Assembly (NCBI GenBank): GCA_021014325.1
Contig: CM037462.1
Span: forward strand, 8,972,501-9,036,500
Direction of reading: 5' to 3'
Length of the DNA: 64,000 nt
From: Plazaster borealis
Lineage: Eukaryota; Echinodermata; Asteroidea; Forcipulatida; Labidiasteridae
Part shown: positions 34,201 through 44,100 of the stretch, piece by piece
How the letters are laid out: every line of letters starts with the position of its first letter
Position numbering within the stretch: the stretch's first letter is position 1
Program-made: the position numbers and the translations under genes
Notes under the pieces: model-generated
The model's input: only the letters and a program-made list of their open reading frames with translations
Told to the model about the DNA's origin: nothing
The model's database searches: none

Positions 34201-35416
34201 ATTAAACAGATTAAATTGGCCACTAAAAAAGGGACGCGTCCCGACACCTACAGAAACTACAAAGGCAGAAGTTTATTGAACAAAATTAATAAAATTAATT
34301 AATTTAAAGAAATGTAAATAATACAAAAGAATAAACACAAAGACAAAAGTTTATTAAACAAAATAAATAAAATTAATTTTAAGAAATGTAAATTATACAA
34401 AAGAATAAACAAACAAGCTTGTAAGTTACTTAAAGAACATTAATAAAAAAACATTTTTATGCTCAAAAATGTTTTAGAGAACTCCCATCTATTAAGTAAG
34501 TCATCTTGATTAACGGCAGTGCAGTTTGGACAATACTGCAACATTTTTATTTATTTGGCATGCCATACTAGCTTCTGAATATTAATTTAATACCAACCAA
34601 TGTAAGAACCGATAACATGTGACATCGCTCCTACGTCGTGAAAGCAGTACCACTGTAAATGGCGGACGATCTCTCGCGACGCAAGACCAACACTACTAAG
34701 ATTTCCACACACGATGAAGTGCAAGGGTTTTTTAAAAAGGTTGGTGAGATGATTTTAAAAAAACCCATTTAGTTTTTGATTGAGAACAATTTCCCCGTTA
34801 TCCTACCGAAAACCCATGACACCAGGATACTTCTCTTGCTTGATAAAATTAAGTTTAAAATGGTTTTTACTTTTTCAGTCTTATTATTAATTATCACGAA
34901 TAAAATATTAATAATAAAAATAAAACAAGAACGGAAGAATTAGAAGACTATATTGTTTAATGAATTATAGTTTTGTGTTACAAAAATAAAAAATTGTTAT
35001 TTGTAAACAGTATTAATAACATTTAATATGATTTATTTAACTTATCTTCATTTTTCAAATAAGTTAGTTTACATGATATTGATTATTGATAGTGTCACTG
35101 TTTGTTACTCGCTGTACTTTTCTACTCTTTATAAATGTTAGGATATTCATTTTATTAGTATTAGTTGCAATGTAATGAGTTACTGCAAACAGTTGTTAAT
35201 GGCCATACGTTTCGACCCTTATGCAGAGTGAGAGTCTTTATAAAGTAAAGGAGAGAGCTGCATCTACTCAATTACATTTTATCACAAAATAGATGCAGTT
35301 CAAAAGGTAATAAAGGGGTAACTCAACAAACCTGAATATTGATTTAACGAAACAGCCCATCGAACAGCGACTGCTGCAAGAGCAAAAGCAACAGTCAAAG
35401 CTACTCGGTTTTCCAT
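19269..35416 (-). CDS. ALG6: ALG6: dolichyl-P-Glc alpha-1,3-glucosyltransferase, 12 coding exons
   Basis: Exons in transcript order: 35416-35332, 32748-32664, 31170-31081, 29092-29004, 27530-27380, 27162-26998, 26460-26298, 24994-24809, 22786-22716, 21739-21671, 20814-20697, 19547-19269. The total is 1551 nt, 516 residues, near the human length of about 507. ALG6 adds the first glucose to Man9GlcNAc2-PP-dolichol on the luminal side of the ER, before transfer to protein. Recognised blocks: N-terminal hydrophobic segment ending [20 protein letters not shown] (37-45, holding the proposed catalytic acid of GT57), [11 protein letters not shown] (68-78), [68 protein letters not shown], and the last-exon [12 protein letters not shown]. 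All phases agree. Intron 7 uses GC at its donor (see findings); the others are GT-AG. ALG8, the related enzyme, is a poorer match at these blocks. Confidence 0.96.
20028..20176. mobile_element. Short foldback MITE, GCCGATTTCACAAAG termini
   Basis: The ends AGGAGCCGATTTCACAAAG and CTTTGTGAAATCGGCCCCT are inverted repeats with one mismatch over 19 bp. The interior is also partly palindromic. Related termini (TTTTGTGAAATCGACCCCT) occur near 42595. It lies in the last ALG6 intron. Confidence 0.85.
20400..20690 (-). repeat. tRNA-derived SINE, near full length
   Basis: On the minus strand: box A-like TGGTGAAGTGG (20670-20660) and box B GGTTCGAATCC (20627-20617), then a body with CAGCTTGGG, GGAATGG and a CGCTGTATAAGAACCAAGTATTATT tail-like end. 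The head begins only a few bases beyond the donor of ALG6 exon 11 (exon ends 20697). Confidence 0.75.
21030..21660. repeat. MITE-derived DNA abutting ALG6 exon 10
   Basis: TTTAAAGGGAAAGTACATAATTG near 21040 and GTGCTTTAAAGTG near 21650 look like TTAA-type MITE ends. ACAGGTTTGTTATTTCATGT (about 21570) is the internal box shared by this superfamily. More than one element may be present. The right edge is about 15 bp from the exon 10 donor. Confidence 0.5.
22085..22510. repeat. MITE-derived repeat, paralogue at 52735-53136
   Basis: GTAAGCATCCTG, GATTAGAAATCA, GATGCGGTTGGTACCCACTGTCA, GCTGTTTTCTCA and GCTGAAACTTTCACA occur here and in the same order at 52.8-53.1 kb. No coding capacity. It lies between ALG6 exons 9 and 10. 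Confidence 0.75.
22950..24390. repeat. Degenerate 120-135-bp tandem repeat, interrupted
   Basis: Units contain ATGGTATGAATATAAA, TCATGTAATGATTTGACA and ATCTATGGTTCTTTTGAAGC. The TTTGACA phrase falls near 23040, 23172, 23292, 23611, 24239 and 24350. The gap after 23345 is filled by an apparent LINE 3' tail ending in AAATAAACCAAACCAAACC (to about 23520), and a later gap by unrelated DNA. All in ALG6 intron 8. Confidence 0.7.
23345..23520 (+). repeat. LINE-type 3' tail
   Basis: The stretch ends in GGAAATAAACCAAACCAAACC, a short tandem tail of the kind left by non-LTR elements. A similar end (AAATAAATCAAATCAAATC) is at 37338-37358. No coding part remains. Confidence 0.5.
25425..25762. mobile_element. 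MITE with CTTTCAGTGCC termini and triple palindromes
   Basis: Left CTCTTTCAGTGCCCGC and right GGCACTGAAAGGGTTAA form inverted termini of piggyBac style (a CCCTTT start, TTAA on the right, decayed TCAA on the left). The right half holds three TCGTACATGTACGA palindromes (about 25630, 25683, 25727, the last with one change) spaced about 50 bp apart. Confidence 0.7.
26296..26300 (-). promoter_or_regulatory. ALG6: GC-type splice donor of ALG6 intron 7
   Basis: On the minus strand exon 7 ends ...CTATTTGAG and the intron begins GCAAGT. The next exon opens in phase 0 with GACAAAGTGGCC, giving the conserved GLFE-DKVAN junction. The nearby GT (GTGTGA) would break the frame. AG|GCAAGT is the standard form of the minor GC-AG introns. 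Confidence 0.85.
26521..26886. mobile_element. TTAA-class MITE beside ALG6 exon 7
   Basis: The inverted termini are AGGGTTTGTATACGTTTGG and the complement of CCAAACGTATACAGACCCT. The right flank is TTAA; the left TTAA is decayed. The left end is 60 bp from the exon 7 acceptor. Confidence 0.8.
27565..27945. repeat. Dispersed repeat, related copy at 46380-46960
   Basis: GGTTTTCAGACACAATTTTC-type sequence, TAACCTTGGTTGT-type blocks and CTGAAAATTGTGCATGG are found inverted at 46.4-46.8 kb. The 46-kb copy is interrupted by a younger MITE. It also carries the AACAGGTTTGTTATTTTATG box. Confidence 0.65.
28140..28546. mobile_element. MITE with CAGGGCTYGAATTT termini, about 407 bp
   Basis: Left CAGGGCTCGAATTT and right CCAAATTCAAGCCCTG are inverted repeats. 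The interior has GTCCGGTCA-like words repeated in both directions. Partial relatives are at 44800-44905, 53665-53770 and 56340-56460. The flanks do not show a clear target duplication. Confidence 0.75.
28865..28925 (+). repeat. tRNA-like SINE fragment
   Basis: Box B GGTTCAAGTCC at 28899-28909 with a weak upstream head. Just before it is a short exact duplication, ATGGCTTCTGACTCGCACCC (about 28780 and 28805). Confidence 0.45.
29143..29375. mobile_element. Near-complete palindromic MITE
   Basis: The two halves are inverted copies: TGGAAAGATGTTTTAAAAGT against ACTTTTAAAACATCTTTCCA at the ends, and AACTAACATGGTCCGCCATTTT against AATGGCAGACCGTGTTAGTT near the centre (about 29260). A single half-element is at about 39800-39930. 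It lies about 50 bp upstream of ALG6 exon 4. Confidence 0.85.
29690..30760. repeat. Minisatellite with 88-bp higher-order unit
   Basis: CGGGGTAAACTGCCT recurs at 29841, 29929, 30017, 30105, 30193 and 30281 (one base changed), exactly 88 bp apart. Each unit is built from about four 20-22-bp variants of GTGGATTGGGTAGATTCCCA. Outside the 88-bp block the short units continue in other orders. It lies in ALG6 intron 3. The open frames crossing it are repeat artefacts. Confidence 0.93.
31264..31990. repeat. Direct duplication, period 445 bp
   Basis: A segment of about 260 bp from CGGACTCGGGGATATGAGAG to ATAAAACTTGTACAAA appears at 31264 and again at 31709 with few differences (including a small indel near CTCTAGCA). 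About 180 bp of unrelated spacer separates the copies. No open frame or terminal motif was recognised. Confidence 0.88.
32299..32605. repeat. Irregular repeats of CTGCYAAATGCAACA
   Basis: Direct copies begin near 32299, 32341, 32428, 32503 and 32551; inverted forms lie near 32372 and 32590. Spacing is uneven (about 40-90 bp), so it is not a simple tandem array. It occupies the 3' part of ALG6 intron 2, ending 60-70 bp before exon 2 on the genome. Confidence 0.75.
32819..33126. mobile_element. MITE with long inverted ends
   Basis: Left AAGGCCAAATAAAAAATAAA..ACATGTTTAGCGT is answered on the right by ACGCTAAACATGTTTGG..TTTTTATTTGGCCT. The arms are over 30 bp with a few mismatches and continue imperfectly. 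The centre has T- and A-runs. It lies in ALG6 intron 1. Confidence 0.8.
33225..33545 (+). repeat. tRNA-derived SINE with (CAAA)n tail
   Basis: Box A TGGTCAAGTGG at 33235-33245; box B degenerate near 33285. The body ends in a long CAAA/AAAC microsatellite (33495-33540), as expected for a retroposed SINE. Confidence 0.65.
34265..34432. repeat. Two-copy tandem repeat, period about 83 bp
   Basis: AGTTTATTRAACAAAAT..AAATAAAATTAATT..AAGAAATGTAAAT..ATACAAAAGAATAAAC occurs twice back to back, with minor differences. Confidence 0.8.
34658..34738 (+). CDS. Possible small first coding exon (speculative)
   Basis: ATGGCGGACGATCTCTCGCG opens a 27-codon frame in a small CpG-containing patch, ending near AAAAAGG followed by GTTGGTGAGA, a usable donor area. 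It lies on the plus strand in ALG6 intron 1. The protein start ([10 protein letters not shown]...) is not one I recognise and no downstream partner exon was found. The ATGGCGGAC could equally be a promoter YY1-like motif. Confidence 0.18.
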
Positions 35417-35708
35417 AGTGTTTTAAAAATCAAACTAAAATTCAAGATACTTTCTACAGTAAACTAGTCAACTGACTGCTGAGGCACTGTCAATGCCCTA
35501 CTTTCCAGCTGATCATCCATCATCCATCAAGAACAATGATCACGATCAGTCTCATTTAGTGTTTAGCGTCAAATTTTACGTTTTAGTCAAATACCGCAAA
35601 CGACCGTCAGTCAATAACAAGTACGGTCTCCTCGCTGCTGCTTGGATGGGAAGGAAGTTATAAATTGACTGTACGGCTGTTGGCCCCCTAACGTCGCCAA
35701 AGAATTAT

Positions 35709-35752
35709 GAATAACCCCCCCCCCCCCCCCACACACACACACACACACACAC
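35709..35752. repeat. Poly-C and (CA)n microsatellite
   Basis: A run of about 14 C is followed by about ten CA units, in the ALG6-RANBP3 intergenic space. Confidence 0.9.
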
Positions 35753-36705
35753 ATAACACAGTTATAACAGAAAAGAAAAAAAATATCAAGTTGCCTGATT
35801 TGGCCACTATCGGTGAGAATTTAAAAACACTTCCAAAACACATTGGGAAAAGTAAACGGGGTTGGCGCCAAACATGGATGTACACAATAATGGGCCACGG
35901 GGAGAGGTGGGACTGGCATCATAATAACCACACCTTCTATAGGCCTACGTGGAAAAAGGAGAAATTAGCTCAGGGTTGGGCAGGAGTGAGAGTGAAAATT
36001 TGTGGAGCCGATCTTCCTTCGGGACATGGTACAAGTGCAAGATTTGATTGATTTTCATTTCTCATACGGTGACAAATTTGAAATTTGAGCGCTCATGAGC
36101 CGCGACTTCAATACGGGGTCAAATAAGTTCACTTTCATGTTTTAAGGGAAACGTCGCTTGTTTTATTTCGGAACCATTATGATGATCCCCGCAACCTTCC
36201 CTCAGATCAGCTTTGAGGTCGTGGCTTTAACCATAGTACCCAAGGCAGTAAAACAATTTTAAAAAAAAAATATCTTACTCGGTATCTTCAGCATCTTCGA
36301 ATATTGTCATTAACTTGAACGAAGTTGCACTGCTGAGCAAAATTGGGCTACTCTGCGGAACAACAATTAAAGGGTCTTGTGATGTAACAATAATATTGAC
36401 TTATCTGGTAAAACTCACAACGGAAACAATGGGTCTGACATAATGGTTTGTATGACAAATTAATGGGTCCAATGGTTTGTCTTAAAATGGGTCGGACATT
36501 GTTTCAAAAATGTTGTTGGGTTCCACGTAGGACATCATTATTATGTGCTTAACAGACGTTGTGAACTTGATTTTGGCGTATTCGTTGACGACAGTGGTCT
36601 CTCGTTTTATTGAACGGAAAATTCGATTGTGGTTTCTGAGGCCAAATATTGTGCAAGTATTTTCCTTCATGATATTTCATCGGTTTTCTGACTAAGAATA
36701 GTTAT

Positions 36706-37232
36706 TGGTCTAAGGAACATTACAGAATTGGTTTTTGCTAACAAAACAGTGTAAGCACTTTAAACTGTCAAAGAGATCGATCGGCCATCTGGGTCACGAG
36801 AAAAAAACCCGATTACACATTTGCATGTATACAATGCACGGAATAAAACGCTCATGAGCGATAAAGGAACGTTATACAGAACTAGTTCTGGTAGTTAAAA
36901 TTTTCTTTAAGATCACAGATTTACATAAAACTTACACGGTCTAATGATGATGATAGTAGAAAACATCCCTAGAAATATTTCTGTCTGAAATGCCATATTT
37001 GATGAGAAATAAATAAATCTAATTTCCGATTGGAGTTTATCGCTCATGAGCGTTTTATTCATGCATTGTATAACACATGCAAATGTGTAATCCTCGGTTT
37101 TTCACTATTTTCTCGTGACCCAGATGGCCGATCGATCTCAAACTCAGGTTTGTCAGTTTATGTATATGGTGGATTATATAAAGTGCTTAACTGTTTTGTT
37201 AGCAAAAACCAATTCTGTAATGTTCCTTTAAC
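36706..37232. mobile_element. Two overlapping inverted copies of the AGGAACRTTACAG MITE
   Basis: A copy at about 36840-37232 runs from AAAGGAACGTTATACAGAAC to TCTGTAATGTTCCTTTAA. To its left, 36706-36850 is an inverted partial copy (GGAACATTACAGAATTGGTT, then GGCCATCTGGGTCACGAGAA). Together they make a long palindrome around ACGCTCATGAGCG. The intact single element is at 44333-44707. Confidence 0.8.
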
Positions 37233-37284
37233 TTATCCTCGCCGAAACACATGATTTCTTCTTCAGTTTTTGTGTGAAATTTAT

Positions 37285-37360
37285 GCGTTTTGTTATCTGT
37301 CTAAGTATTGTGTATTGCATTCTCCTTGTAGTTTATCAAATAAATCAAATCAAATCAAAG
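37285..37360 (+). repeat. LINE-type 3' tail
   Basis: It ends in ATCAAATAAATCAAATCAAATCAAA, a tandem pentamer tail like those of non-LTR retrotransposons. Confidence 0.5.
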
Positions 37361-37901
37361 TGGAACGAACTTCGGGAAATCAGTGAGCTTACTAGGCTAT
37401 ACACCCCCCATGTTTCAATCATGTACTTTTTAGGCGAAGTTGACTACAACTTACAAGCTGGGCAGAGGAGGAAGAGAGGTTGCCAGACGCTTCTCATGCG
37501 CAAATAAATGTTCAACATTGTAGATTTAGGGCCTCGGCCCCCACTTGCTCCCCTTTGTTTTCACTAGTTTTTAGTAGGCTACCAGACCATTATCAGCGAC
37601 GGGGAGACAAAATATCATTTTGTGTCACTTTCTGGCATTTGTTTATAGTATTAATTTGGCTTAGACAATTCGAAAATTAGTTAGTTCAGTGAGCCTACGC
37701 ATGATAGTTTGGGATATTGAACGAATTTCATTTTGAAAACTCTTTCTCAAAGTTTAGAACATTTCACTAAAGTTAGCTGATAATTTTTGCAAAGGAAAAG
37801 TACACAACTTGTGTGTTAAAAACGGATAAAAAACACAACGAAAAATCCCCTCAACGATTAGCATGCAATGACGGTCGTTGACGAACATCTAACACATTCT
37901 G

Positions 37902-37917
37902 CCAGCAGAGGGCGCTC
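37902..37917 (+). promoter_or_regulatory. CTCF-like motif upstream of RANBP3
   Basis: CCAGCAGAGGGCGCTC fits the CTCF core consensus CCASYAGRKGGCRS closely. It is about 190 bp before the RANBP3 start codon and between two divergently transcribed housekeeping genes, where an insulator or promoter site is plausible. Similar AGGGCGC words also occur inside repeats here, so occupancy is unproven. Confidence 0.5.
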
Positions 37918-38106
37918 ATTCGGTCTGGTATGTCTAAGCACTAGTGGGTACTATCCGCAATACAATCTTGTTAACCAGACTAGTGCTTTTTTTTCAACCT
38001 CGTATTTGTAAAACTCATTCTCTCTATCGTTTACGCTTGATTATATTTGTTTAAAGCACCATTCAAATACAAGGTTGCACTTCAAGAACAGAATTTCTGT
38101 AAAAAA

Positions 38107-41100
38107 ATGGCGCATGTCCAGAACCCGATGTCAGGTAAAAGTGGAAATTTCCATGTTAAATTATAATTTATCCTGTATAGGTGGAGTTGATTAAGCGCAC
38201 GTCAATCACTTAACCACTAATTGAAATGTTTTCTTGTCTTCGTTTTCCAGATGACTCAAAAGATGAGACTGAAAAGAACGTAGGCGGCGGACAGAACGGT
38301 GAGCCCGTATTTCATTGTTTTGATTGATAAGTTATGACAAGATCAAGATGGTATTGATTTGGTTCATTATTATTGTAGCATTTTCTACCTCCATGATTTG
38401 TAAGGAGACTGAATTTTATGTTAAATTATCCTTACACTATTGCCAATCCAACACAGCTGGTTTCACTTCCTAATAACTCGTAGTCATAGATAAAATAAGA
38501 TTTTGTGAACTAATAATATTAATAAACTATGCTATCATTGGCTTAGCCCAGGTTGGACTCCTCCGTTGCATACAACGCGACGGGGTCCAGGGTATAAAGG
38601 TCCTCAGGCATTGCAACAAAATTTATAACCATTTTTTATCATATTTTTACCTTTTTGAGGAAGCTGAAATGTGACTCACATGTTCCTTGTGTCCTGAACC
38701 TTACGCCTGCTCTATTCAGAATTGCCAATTTTATCCTTGGAATTGGATGACATTATTGTGAAAATAAAATGGAAATTGACGCATTCGTTGCGACAACCTC
38801 AACTGACATGGAACCAAGTCCACAAAAGAGGGCGCTGTCTAACCCGTAACACTGAACGCTTTTTCTTTGGGGCGGTAACACGACGGAGTCGCAGCGCCAG
38901 TGCACAACTTGGACTTATTTTCGGAAATAATGTCATTCATGGATGTATTTGATAGGTTTTGAACTCGGCAAAAGTGTAATTAAAGGCACCAAGAATAAGT
39001 GAATGGAGTTTCAGCTTCTCAAATTAGGTAAAAATATTTTAAAATGTTACTCAAAATTTTGTTCGCATTGTAAAGGATCTTTATACCCAGGACGTCAGTG
39101 CAGTGGCACTGACTGACGTCCTACCAGGGCTATCATTGGCTATGCATGTTTTATAAAATATAATGTCTTAAAAAATTAATCTAAATCATGAATGTAATTG
39201 TTATTTTTCTAAAAAACATTAAATTATTGCTGCAAAAATGGTGTTTTCTCAAAAAGGATGTTTGCCTACACAGTTACAACTTCCAATCTCTTTGTGTGAT
39301 AATTTTCGTGATTATTTTTGTTGATATGAAAATTAGGCCTATATACAATTGTAAATCCTCCATTTTTAGTTTTGTTTTTGTTTTGCTAAAAACGTTCTGG
39401 CCTAAATGTTTTAGGCAAGGTATATATTTTGCCAGCACTGCCGGAACACATGCACACCAACTGTTTTGGGGGACACTTTATAGCGAGGGTGCAATACAAA
39501 CGCGGAGCATGTTGGTTTGATACATGTAGCACTGGCCTGCACATCATTCAACTACAGTGTAAGCTATGCAACAGTGGTAAAAAATCCCTGAAATTTAATA
39601 CAACGTTATATAATGTCGGCTACTTGTGTACACATCAAAAATTTGCCAGCTTAAAAGCATTTAGTGAAACATAGCCGTTCCACTATTTCTAGTCTGTTTT
39701 TGTATCAAGTACACAATTACATGTAAAGGGCCATGTTGCCTTTGATCGGACGAGTTGGTCTAAAAAAAGCCTTTGTAACCGTTTTTTTATAAAATGCATG
39801 TGGTTAGAAAGACGTTATAAAAGTAGAATACAATGATCCACACAAAGATACCTCGAAATTGCGTGGTTTACCTTATACATGTACTTTGCGAACTAACACG
39901 GTCGGCCATTTTGTGGAGTCAAAAATTTGAAATCGTCCGTATATACAGATTTACGAGGCAGGGGATACTGCCAGACAGAGTTGTTGGAAAAATACAGCAT
40001 GAAACACCGGTGGGTAGGGCCAATAATTGTTTTAGGGACAGTTAAAAGAAGTTGGTTTGTTGAGCGAAGATTGCGAGTTGGCGTATCATATGGTGGGAGA
40101 ATTTCTTTGAGATAGGGAGGAGCCCTATCATTCATAGCTTTCCAGGCAAGCAAAATGATTTTGAATTTAATTCTTTGACAGACTGGGAGCCAGTGAAGCT
40201 GTTTCAACACAGGTGTGATGTGATCATATTTACGTGTTTTAGATAATACCGGAGCAGCAGCGTTCTGGACATTTTTCAGTTTTTTGATAAGATGCTTGTT
40301 AATACCATAAAGCAATGAGTTTCCATTATCAAGCCTGGATGTAATGAAAGCATGTATAAGGATAGAGGCAGACTTTTTATTGAGGATTTTACGAATGCTG
40401 CTAATGTTTCTAATATGGTAAAAAGTAGATTGACAAATTTTCTTCACATGGGATTCCATGCACATAGTGTTATCAAACATGATCCCAAGATTGCGAGCAT
40501 TTGCAGATGATGTAACAGTAGCAGTGCCAATTTGCATCTGGTGATTGATTATTTTGTCTTGGTTATGTTTAGACGTTATTATGAACAGTTTCGTTTTAGC
40601 ATCATTGAGCTTTAATTACTGGTCATCCATGACTTTATATCAGAAACACATTGCTCAACACGTTTGTGTTCAGATTGCTCATCAGAACAATTTTATTCAA
40701 AAGAAAGATACAGTAGAGTATCGTCAGCATACAAATGTACACGGAGTCCGTGGTTTCTTGCAATCGCAGCTATTGGTTTAGAGTAAATGGTGAAGAAGAG
40801 TGGCCCAAGGACAGATCCCTGGGGAACACCAAACAAGAGCGTGGCAAGTGATGATAAAACTCCATTAATGTTGATGGCTTCAGTTCGGTTGCTGATGTAA
40901 GATTTAATCCATTGGAGAGCTGGCCCCTTGACACCCAAATATTTCAGGCGTCCCAGAAGGATAGTATGATCTATGGTGTCAAAGGCTGCGGAAAGGTCTA
41001 AAAGGAACAAGAACACACCACGTTTACAATCCACAGTGCGAAGAATATCATTCATTATGTACGCGCAACAATACACTCTCTGTCCCATGATATTTTCTGT

Positions 41101-44100
41101 ATGCAGATTGAGAGGGCTCATACAGATTGTGTTCAGACAGATGATCAGTCAGACGGGCGGCAACTACTTTCTCAACTATTTTTGACATAAATGAGAGGTT
41201 GGAAACTGGGCGGAAACTTTTGAGATTTTCTGAGTCTAGCGATGGCTTTTTAAGGAGTGGAGTGACGATAGCACTTTTGAAACGCTGAGGAAAAGCTGCA
41301 TTATGAAGCGACAAATTGACAATTTTTGTGGTAGGGGTAGATAGGACAGACAAGTGCCTTTTCAACAGCCAAGTTGGGATGGGATCAATGTCACAAGATT
41401 TTGAAGGTGATGAAGTTATCAGTTTCGAGATTTCAACTTCAGAGGCCGGTTCAAACCTGTCGAGTGTAGGGATATTGGGGTTAGACTCATATGTACCTGC
41501 ACTGATAGACTGAGTAGAGACGGATGTGTCAAGATCAGTCCGAATATTCGTTATCTTGGTGATGAAGTAATCACTGAATTTCTCAGCCAATTCCATAGTG
41601 TCACTGTGAGTTGGTAGCTTGGTTTTACTTTTATTATGCAATAAAGATTCAACAATCCTAAATATTTCTCGTTGATTCTCACAGCAAGATAGTTTATCTT
41701 GGTAATATTTTGATTTAGCATCATTGATCATGTGGAGAAAGCGTTGACGTTGAGCTTTAAACGGGTCTCTATCAGCCACCATATTTGTTCTCCTCCGGCA
41801 ACTTTCAAGTCGTTTACGCATTTTCTTTGCTTCAGCAATCTCAGCAGAGTACCATGGGTTTGATGGTCTGATGGTAACAGAGCGAGTTTTTAACGGAGCA
41901 TGATGGTCAAGAAGAGATTTAAGTATACAGTCATACTGATCAATGAGGTTGTCCAAGTTATCTGAAGGATTGATTATCAGATCAGACTTGCAAATATCAG
42001 CAAAAGCATCATGGTCAAGGCAAGCATATTTGCAATTCAAGTTTAGTGAAAACAAAGTATTATCATTAAGCTTTTTTATATTTATTAGAAAAAGTCACGA
42101 GATCGTCACCGTAGACGTTGTTAATTCGGTCAGCAGACTAGACGGAGGACAAAATCATCACATTCTAGGCACCTTCTTTACACATTTTCTCCCTCCTTTG
42201 AATCAACAAATATACACAAACCAGCTTACATCAGCTCTAAATAAACACACATTGATTATTCACTCCAATAAAGGTCTAAAATCAACCGTAAACTGTCATC
42301 ATTTTGTCGCCAAAGCGAAAACAAAATGGCTGACGTTTTTTTCTTTTCTTGTGATGTGCAATTTGAAGGTTCAGACGGACGTTTCATTAACGAAGCGATA
42401 GAGGCACCAAATAGCCGTTGCACTAGCGAATTTAGCCTTGTCCGAAAACTTGTTTTTGGTTTTAAATTATTTACGACTCGTCCTGCTTAAGACGGGTTTT
42501 GTGAAATCGATCCTAGGATCGTTCGTAGCTGGGATCGATCTTACGGCTGGGACTCGTCCTACATGTAAGTCCTAGGATCGATCCTAAGTTAGGAAGGGTT
42601 TTGTGAAATCGACCCCTGGTTAGTTTCATTAATATTTCAACTAACATGTAGTCTTCGGGGAACTTCTCTAAAAAAAAACCTTGTAAAACAATAATATAAT
42701 GATACAAACTTAGAAAACACTGAAAAAGATTAATGAGGTATCACAGCTCTCTACAGAAAATTACTCCGAATAACAGGAACGAAAAATAACTTGCAGTGAA
42801 CAGAAGTTTCATTTTTGGGTCTAAAATATTCGTCTAAAATATATATATATTTTTTTTTTGGGGGGGGGGGGTTCTACATACATGTTCAAGAAAAGTTTTA
42901 TCTTATTTCGTTGTTTACAAAATTATGTACATGTAAATTTAGTAACAATGGACAAGAAATAAATTGCACATAATTTATTCAGCCTTGTTTTCCTCCATTT
43001 AATTTGAAACTTTGTTTTTGTTTTGTTATGGTTTTTTTAAAACTTTAATATTACCCAAGTGACTTGTGACTCTGACTCCATCTCAATGCAAATGACTGGA
43101 AACTTGGACTCAGACTCAAAACTGAGGACTCAAACTGAAATTTAGACTTAAACTCTGACTTGAGGATTGAGGGCTCACAAATTCAAGATTGCCTCCTGAT
43201 GACTTAAAACCATTTAATATCATTCATTGTACAAAACTATGTAGTTTTAAATGTAACCTGTACACATTATGTACCATACATGTAGTATGCCAGTCTGTCA
43301 TGATATCGTGTGGTGAATGCACACACAGGCAGGGACCGGAACAATGTAGTTCTGTTCATAATTGTTAATGATTGGATGGTTGATGAACTCCCTAAATTTT
43401 ACCAATTAAAAAAAATAAAACCCCCAAAACCCCAAACACTTTTCCATTATCTTCTTTAAAAGAGAAGTCGTATTTGAAAGAGTCTCACAATCGACAATCG
43501 CCCAAATGTTTCCTATTTGTCTTAACTTTTTTCGAGGCAACAGGAAATTAACTAATTCCATTAAGCTGATTTTGGCTAAACCATTAACACTCCCCAGGAA
43601 CAAAAATAGTTCCGGACACAGTTATCAACGAGGGGAAATATATTTTTAGGAAATGTCAACTTGTCAGGGAATCAAGGAGTGTCTCCTCTGGTTTAGTTTT
43701 GAGATCAGACTTTATTGGGGGTTTCTTAAAATGGGGCCGTATAAAGGTCGGCAATGATCAACAAAATCTAGGCTAGGGTTTTCCAAAAACTATTTTCATT
43801 TTAATTTGCTTTAGGCACAATCAGTGTGTGCTACATGTATATATTGTGTATCCCATAGTGGGACACAGACAACATTCTTAATGCTCTGTTTGTAGACTGC
43901 TGGCCTGATGCTTTTGTTTTTGTAAGGGCAAGGCAGTTTTTCCTTTGTGAGGGAAATTTAAATTTTTACTCTGGAGCATTTCAAAGGGCACCAAGGCAAT
44001 GACTAGGGGGTCTTGGAGGCAATTACCTCCGTTGCCTTTAAATTTCATGCACTGTACCTGTACATGTATGTACATTTTTTGTTGTAAACACAGAGGCCTA

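Noticed and set aside
40973..41513. Plus-strand frames across the LINE
   Set aside because: They are antisense to the reverse transcriptase and have no family features.
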